The translations under genes and the position numbers were made by a program. A stretch of 64,000 nucleotides of DNA from Oopsacas minuta. Its lineage: Eukaryota > Porifera > Hexactinellida > Lyssacinosida > Leucopsacidae. The stretch covers positions 496,001-560,000 of the forward strand of contig JAKMXF010000177.1 of assembly GCA_024704765.1 (NCBI GenBank), in the 5' to 3' direction. Shown in pieces: positions 59,156-64,000 of the stretch. Position 1 is the stretch's first letter. The number at the start of each line of letters is the position of its first letter. The notes beneath the pieces are model-generated. The model was not told where the DNA came from. It worked only from the letters and a program-made list of their open reading frames with translations, and made no database searches.

Positions 59156-61781
59156 ATTACAGTGTGCTTGCTAAGTGTTAATAACTTGTTATAATTATAT
59201 GTTATTATTGTTGTTTACTTGTAAACTGATTATGCATACGTATTTCCCTGACTAAGCTCCCGGTCTCTTTCCGTGGACCTTTTTCGTATGAATATTTTAC
59301 TATTTTTGGAATTATAAAGATTTGGAGAAATTAGTACTCTAATTGGTTAAATAGTCCAATGAAGCGTAAATTTCACCAAAAAGCTCTTCTAGAGGGTAGT
59401 GATGGATATTTATTCACAAGTCTCGGAGCATTTTTCTATCTCGGCGCTTATTTAGGGAAATATGGAATTATTACTAATTAGATGACTCAAATATTTAGTG
59501 GCTATATCTAATTTCATTGAGTATTTTAAGGAAGAGTCCAATATCAGCTTTTCAATTCATCTATTAACGAATTTCTTACACCTATTTTCGGTAATTAATC
59601 ATAACTTTACAATTTCTATGCAAAATTCACAAACATGTTAGAGATTGAGTTTCTGGTAAAGCTTTTAAATTATTAAGGCGAACCAAAGCAATTATTTTGG
59701 TAACAGGTATATTATGTAATTTCGAACACTGTATCAAAGTTGAAGATGGGAGTGAGAAATTTCTACAGCTTAGTAAGACATTTGTCCACAGAGGTTATTT
59801 GTACAGTTTGGATGTTGTTTTAGGCCTTTCGGGGACTCTTCGCTTTGTTGGAGTGGGAATTTACCCTGAATTAGTAGTGGCTATACCTGCTTATATGTTG
59901 TGCTACGTCATTCTATAATACATACTCTGGGTTAACTAACTCAGATCGCTTAATTATATTACAAATATGAAGAGATAATTATACAGCAATTTATGTAGAA
60001 ATTTTTAGAATCATAGTTAGGATAGTGTTCTTGACCTTTCATAGCCTCTTCCTCCCTATATGACCCCTCAGTTGCCATTCCTCCCATCCAAAATCATTTT
60101 AGATAATTTGTAGTAAATTTGTCGGGTAAGACTTAGTAAGTAACAAGTGCTTATTAGTGCGAAACTTATGCTTGCATATATTTGATAAGATCATAAAGAG
60201 CTCAATAATGTTTACTTTTATATTCGATAGCGAAAAGTAGAAATTGGCAAAATATATTCCTCCCCAATATAAACGTATGAATTCCTCCCTGTTAAGAACC
60301 ACTAGTTAAGACAAATTCCGAACTCATCATTTACTGTAGGGACAAATTCCAAAAGTAGTTATAACAATGAGTTATGACAAATTCCTATTTCCTCTACAAT
60401 ATTACTTAGAAATTATTATAGGAAATATATTTCGTATACCGTTAGTGTTAGAAATTACATTACATATGTACTTGTTAGAATAATAGCTTTATTCACACGT
60501 GGATTTAGTAATTTTCCTCTGGATCATAGGTCAAATCCCGGATAATCCAGAGATCCCTGAGTGGTTGGCAAGTATGTATATTCATTATTCTCAAGTTCGA
60601 ATGACAAGCAAATAATATTGAATGTCATCCGTCCACCATCCTAATGATGAGAGTTCTCGTGTTATTTACTGAATCGAAACCAGAACAATTTTTTAATGTT
60701 ACCATAATTCTTACATTCCGTAAGTCTAGTCTGTTTTTGAGATAAATAGTTACTAATTTCATAGGAATATTGAGAAAATTACCACTTGTGTATGAATTTC
60801 AATATCACACCGAATATCCCCGAATTGTTATCATCGTAACAACTCGCCAGTGGCCAGCTTTAAGCTAGAATATCTCTACATTCCACCAAAATCCGGTTAA
60901 TTTGAAGGTCAGTTTTTGAAATAATTCAACAGAAAATGGCCAAATGTATAAACGAATTACTGTATTTCCCCGAATAAGCGCCGGTCTATTATAAGTGCCC
61001 GTTTCAATAAACGTTAGGGATTGAAATTCATTGATCAGTAAAGGTATACGTACATGTTATATCACAAGTTTGAATGAATGAACAATGTTTACATTGTGAT
61101 TCTATCGATTAAAAAACTGAAAGTAGGCGTAATAAACCTGTTAGTGTGATCTGATCACGCGATGTGAAAAACATTCTAATTAGTATATAGCTCGATTAAT
61201 AGAGGTTGGATTACAAATTGTATTGTATTGAGTTTATATGTTTGATTTTTCAAATCGGATAAATAGTAATTTGTGTACAGGTACTAGCTATTATTAGTTA
61301 CACAATACTGTCTTCCCTTTCATATTAGCAATAGTAAATACCGTATTTCCCCGAATAAGCGCTGGGGGCTTGAATTACCGCCGGTTTGAATAAGCGCCGG
61401 GGCGCTTATTCGGAGAAATATGGTAGTAACATTATTCAATCCTAACGAGCAGTAGTTAAGAGCATCCTATGCCACCCCCTCCTAGCTACGCCACTGGCTA
61501 TGATAATACCTAATTATCATTATCTTAATTATCATTATCTTAATTATCATTAGGATAATTTAAATTATATAATTTTCATCAAATATTGCAAAGAAGTGTA
61601 GAATGCTTAGTCATCAAAACAAAAGGAAACTTCGTTCGTTATGGTTTCGAATATTCCTTATCAGTCCTAGAATCAACTGACAAATACAAGCTGAAATATA
61701 TATTTGGCTACCTACGACTGAGTTATAGAGTCCTATTTCGGCTTTGAGAATTTAGTATTTGGTTCTTAAGTATGTTTATTT
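59156..61781. other. 2.6 kb gene-free interval
   Basis: AT-rich with no supported gene. A short frame at 59697-59918 has no domains. Near 59580-59660 there is text of the satellite family (CAAAATTCACAAACATGTTA). Near 60960-61010 there is a half copy of the element at 61339-61425, and near 61510-61560 a short tandem of TTAATTATCATTA. Confidence 0.45.
61339..61425. mobile_element. 87-bp MITE with 24-bp inverted ends
   Basis: TACCGTATTTCCCCGAATAA with the following GCGC, and GCGC with TTATTCGGAGAAATATGGTA, are inverted copies with two mismatches. The inner part repeats GAATAAGCGCCGG. One end is also found alone near 60961. Confidence 0.75.
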
Positions 61782-63764
61782 GGTACTTACTTATGAATTC
61801 TTGTTTGGTTATCAAAGTTTATTGAAAGTCAATACCCCATCAGTATGGCATAGTTATTGCCCTAACAACACATTTTGTTGTTTACCAAACTATATATTCG
61901 CCTGATCATTTTAGTACTAAAATGATTTATCATTCGTTATTAACAATTTCCCACAAAGCTATAGCTATATACTTAGTATCTAAGTTGTATAATACGTATT
62001 AAACGTATAAAACGTTACACGTGATTAATCTCAAAATAAGAGATTTTAGACTTGTTTATATCACATTATTATCAAGTATTATATAATTTGGCCAACTATG
62101 CTGAGATTTCCCATTGATATTTCGAGAACTTCTGTTATCATGCAAATATTTAGTGCAGAAATCAGACCAATAGAAGTTACGTCACCAAAAATTGTAGATT
62201 CAACGTAAAATACTTAAGATACAATACATTTTATATGTAATACATCTTCATTAAAAGACGAATTAACTAGTATAAATTGCTGAATGTAGTACTGTAACTT
62301 CTCTCAAAATACATTCAAAAGGAAAGAAGAGAAAGATAGACAGCGAAACAGAAACTTTATCAATAGAATCAATTAAACTCAATGAGCCCCAAGAAAAGAT
62401 CATGATTTCCGAGGAGCTGTGTCTTTTACCTGAGCCAGGTTTTGAATGTTTTGAATGTAAAATATTTGGAACCACGTAAACGACTGTAAAGGCTATCAAA
62501 ATATGTAAATATAGCTAGAATTCTATAAATAATATTATAATCCAGATTATTGGTAATATATTGTAATATCAATACTCACAATACTACGTTTACATTCCAA
62601 ACCTGGTTCAGGGAAAAACACAACACCTCCTCGGACATCGTGATCTTTTCTTGAGGCTCATTGAGTGTAATTGATTCTATTGATAAAGTTGCTATTTCGC
62701 TGTCTATCTTTCTCTTCTTTCCTTTTGAATGTATTTTGAGAGATGTTACTTTCAGCCATATATACTAAGTATATAGCTATGGCTATGTGGCAAATTGTAA
62801 ATACCGAATGATAAATCATTTTAGTACTAAAAAATCAAGCAAATATATAGTTTGGTAAAGAACAAAATGCGTTGTTCCGTTATTGATGGAACTGGATCAA
62901 TGGCCAATGATATTGATAGGGCCAGAATCTCGGTCAGACTATAAATTAGTAGCACAAAAAGGTGATAAATCTGTGTTTGCGATAGTGATTTATCGTGATC
63001 ATTGTGATGGTGATGATCTAATAGAGATGTTCCCAGTCGATTCCAGATTTACAATAAACCACCAGAGTGTACAAAATTTTCTTGAAGGCGTAAAGATATT
63101 TGGTGGAGGAGATGGTCCAGAGGCAGTGTTGGATGGACTAGCTATAGCAATCAACAAATTTACCCACTCAGATAACATATGACTCAGAAATATGATCATT
63201 CACATCTTCGACTCTCCCCCACATGGGGATTTCCCCAATTATAAATCACACAGCGCTGGTAGTGATAAACAAAACTGTTGTTGCTGTAACAAAGGTGGAT
63301 TGTGTGAATTTGAATGGGAAAGCGATGTCTGGGATACTATGCGAGAGTTGAAGATTGAATATAATGGGATAAATACAGGAATAATTAATTACTTGCGATG
63401 ATTACAGAGGATCTACTGAAGTTAAGATACCAGGTAAATATGAAATGGAGTGTTTTCAAAGAGCAAACTGGGAATGAATAGGATTGGAATAAAGTTTAAT
63501 CAGATTGAAGACTACAGAATCCTACAAGAAAATAACCGTGAAAAAATGATGAGGATTTGGAGCAAATTTTGGAGAGGAATATTAAATTATCATGCAAAAA
63601 CGGCAACCGAAATTACCCACATTCCCTATATCTTTTTAGAAAGTATTGAAATAGTTGGAATATTCTATTTTCGTATTTGTTAGGGTAATAGCTATGCCAT
63701 ATTGATGCAGTATTGACTTTCAATAAACCTTTATAACCAAACAAGCATTCATAAGTAAATACCA
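61782..63764. repeat. Large imperfect inverted repeat (fold-back locus)
   Basis: The left arm is about 61782-62460. The right arm is about 62590-62880 plus 63670-63764. Matching blocks from outside in include GGTACTTACTTATGAATTC, TGAAAGTCAATAC, TTTACCAAACTATATATT, TTTAGTACTAAAATGATTTA, AGCTATATACTTAGTA and AAAATACATTCAAAAGGAAA. The left arm has about 270 bp (about 62000-62275) absent from the right. The right arm has a vWFA gene fragment (about 62879-63675) absent from the left. The loop is about 130 bp. A fold-back transposon or inverted duplication are both possible. Confidence 0.75.
62859..63401 (+). pseudogene. Broken vWFA-domain gene fragment
   Basis: It starts with a MIDAS-like motif in one frame (VIDGTGSMANDIDRARISV; D-x-T-x-S form). 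A frameshift near 62940 moves the homology to another frame: FAIVIYRDHCDGDDLIEMF, then GGGDGPEAVLDGLAIAI. A TGA stops that frame at 63180-63182, and the same frame continues with IIHIFDSPPHGDFP and CCCCNKGGLCEFEWESDVW. This layout fits vWFA domains of the kind found in alpha-kinase VWKA and related proteins. The frameshift and stop make it non-functional as written. It occupies the insertion in the right arm of the inverted repeat. Confidence 0.75.
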
Positions 63765-64000
63765 ATTAAGCGCTTAAAGTGCATTTAATTATTTGATGCA
63801 AATAATACAACCCGGAATCTTAAAAGTGGAGGAAGTAGAGGGTACACAATTTATTTAGTTTAGACCACTAATGTATGTTCGAAAATTCGGACAAATCCCA
63901 AATATTGCCCGTACTTTTATGCCCAAGTGTTTTGCAATACTATCTTTAGTGAATTACAAGGATGGGTTCGGTTAGCCGGTTAAGCGCGCTCTATCCAGTT
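63765..64000. other. Window edge, no feature
   Basis: The last 40 bases (GGTTCGGTTAGCCGGTTAAG onward) are GC-richer and slightly tRNA-like, but too short to judge. Confidence 0.2.

Noticed and set aside
63961-64000. Possible tRNA or SINE start at the window edge
   Set aside because: The A-box match is poor and the sequence is cut off.

Overview
This is animal nuclear DNA, AT-rich, most likely from a sponge or another early-branching metazoan. The genes are metazoan: an RNF213-type giant AAA+ ubiquitin ligase, the centriole protein POC1, HYI, a MATE exporter, collagen-like and mucin-like secreted proteins, and coiled-coil/NHL-repeat proteins. Spliced genes have canonical GT-AG introns, often only 50-150 bp. 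Placement as a sponge is inference from gene content and style; no marker gene proves it.

Layout. 0.1-0.9 kb: remnant of a Ty3/gypsy integrase. 1.4-3.2 kb: a three-exon coiled-coil/NHL gene that appears to have lost its 3' end. 3.5-4.3 kb: an F-box gene. 6.0-6.6 kb: a decayed MULE transposase. 6.9-8.3 kb: POC1. 8.9-9.7 kb: HYI. 12.6-14.0 and 20.0-21.5 kb: two inverted paralogues of a secreted serine-carboxypeptidase-like (S10) protein. Their outer blocks are almost identical, but one carries a Thr/Pro mucin-like stalk and the other a collagen stalk. A second NHL gene (15.4-16.7 kb) and satellite-like arrays lie between them. 24.4-52.6 kb: a 21-exon RNF213 homologue whose first exon is about 12 kb, including a minisatellite of about 59 nine-residue units; all exon phases agree. 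Its RZ finger is present, but the RING domain that the human protein has is missing. A complete intronless MATE transporter gene lies in its 5.7 kb first intron on the same strand. 53.1-54.5 kb: a third NHL gene. 57.7-59.2 kb: a multi-pass receptor-like membrane protein. 61.8-63.8 kb: a large imperfect inverted repeat with a broken vWFA-domain fragment in one arm only.

The intergenic DNA is rich in short non-autonomous transposons. I see two hAT-like elements with 8-bp target duplications, several pogo/Tigger-like MITEs, a Helitron-like family that begins TC and ends CTAG inserted between A and T, and fold-back repeats.

The genes do not form one pathway. The two most unusual items are the S10-like pair (constant ends, exchanged stalk, catalytic residues lost) and the RING-less RNF213 homologue with its repeat array and nested transporter.
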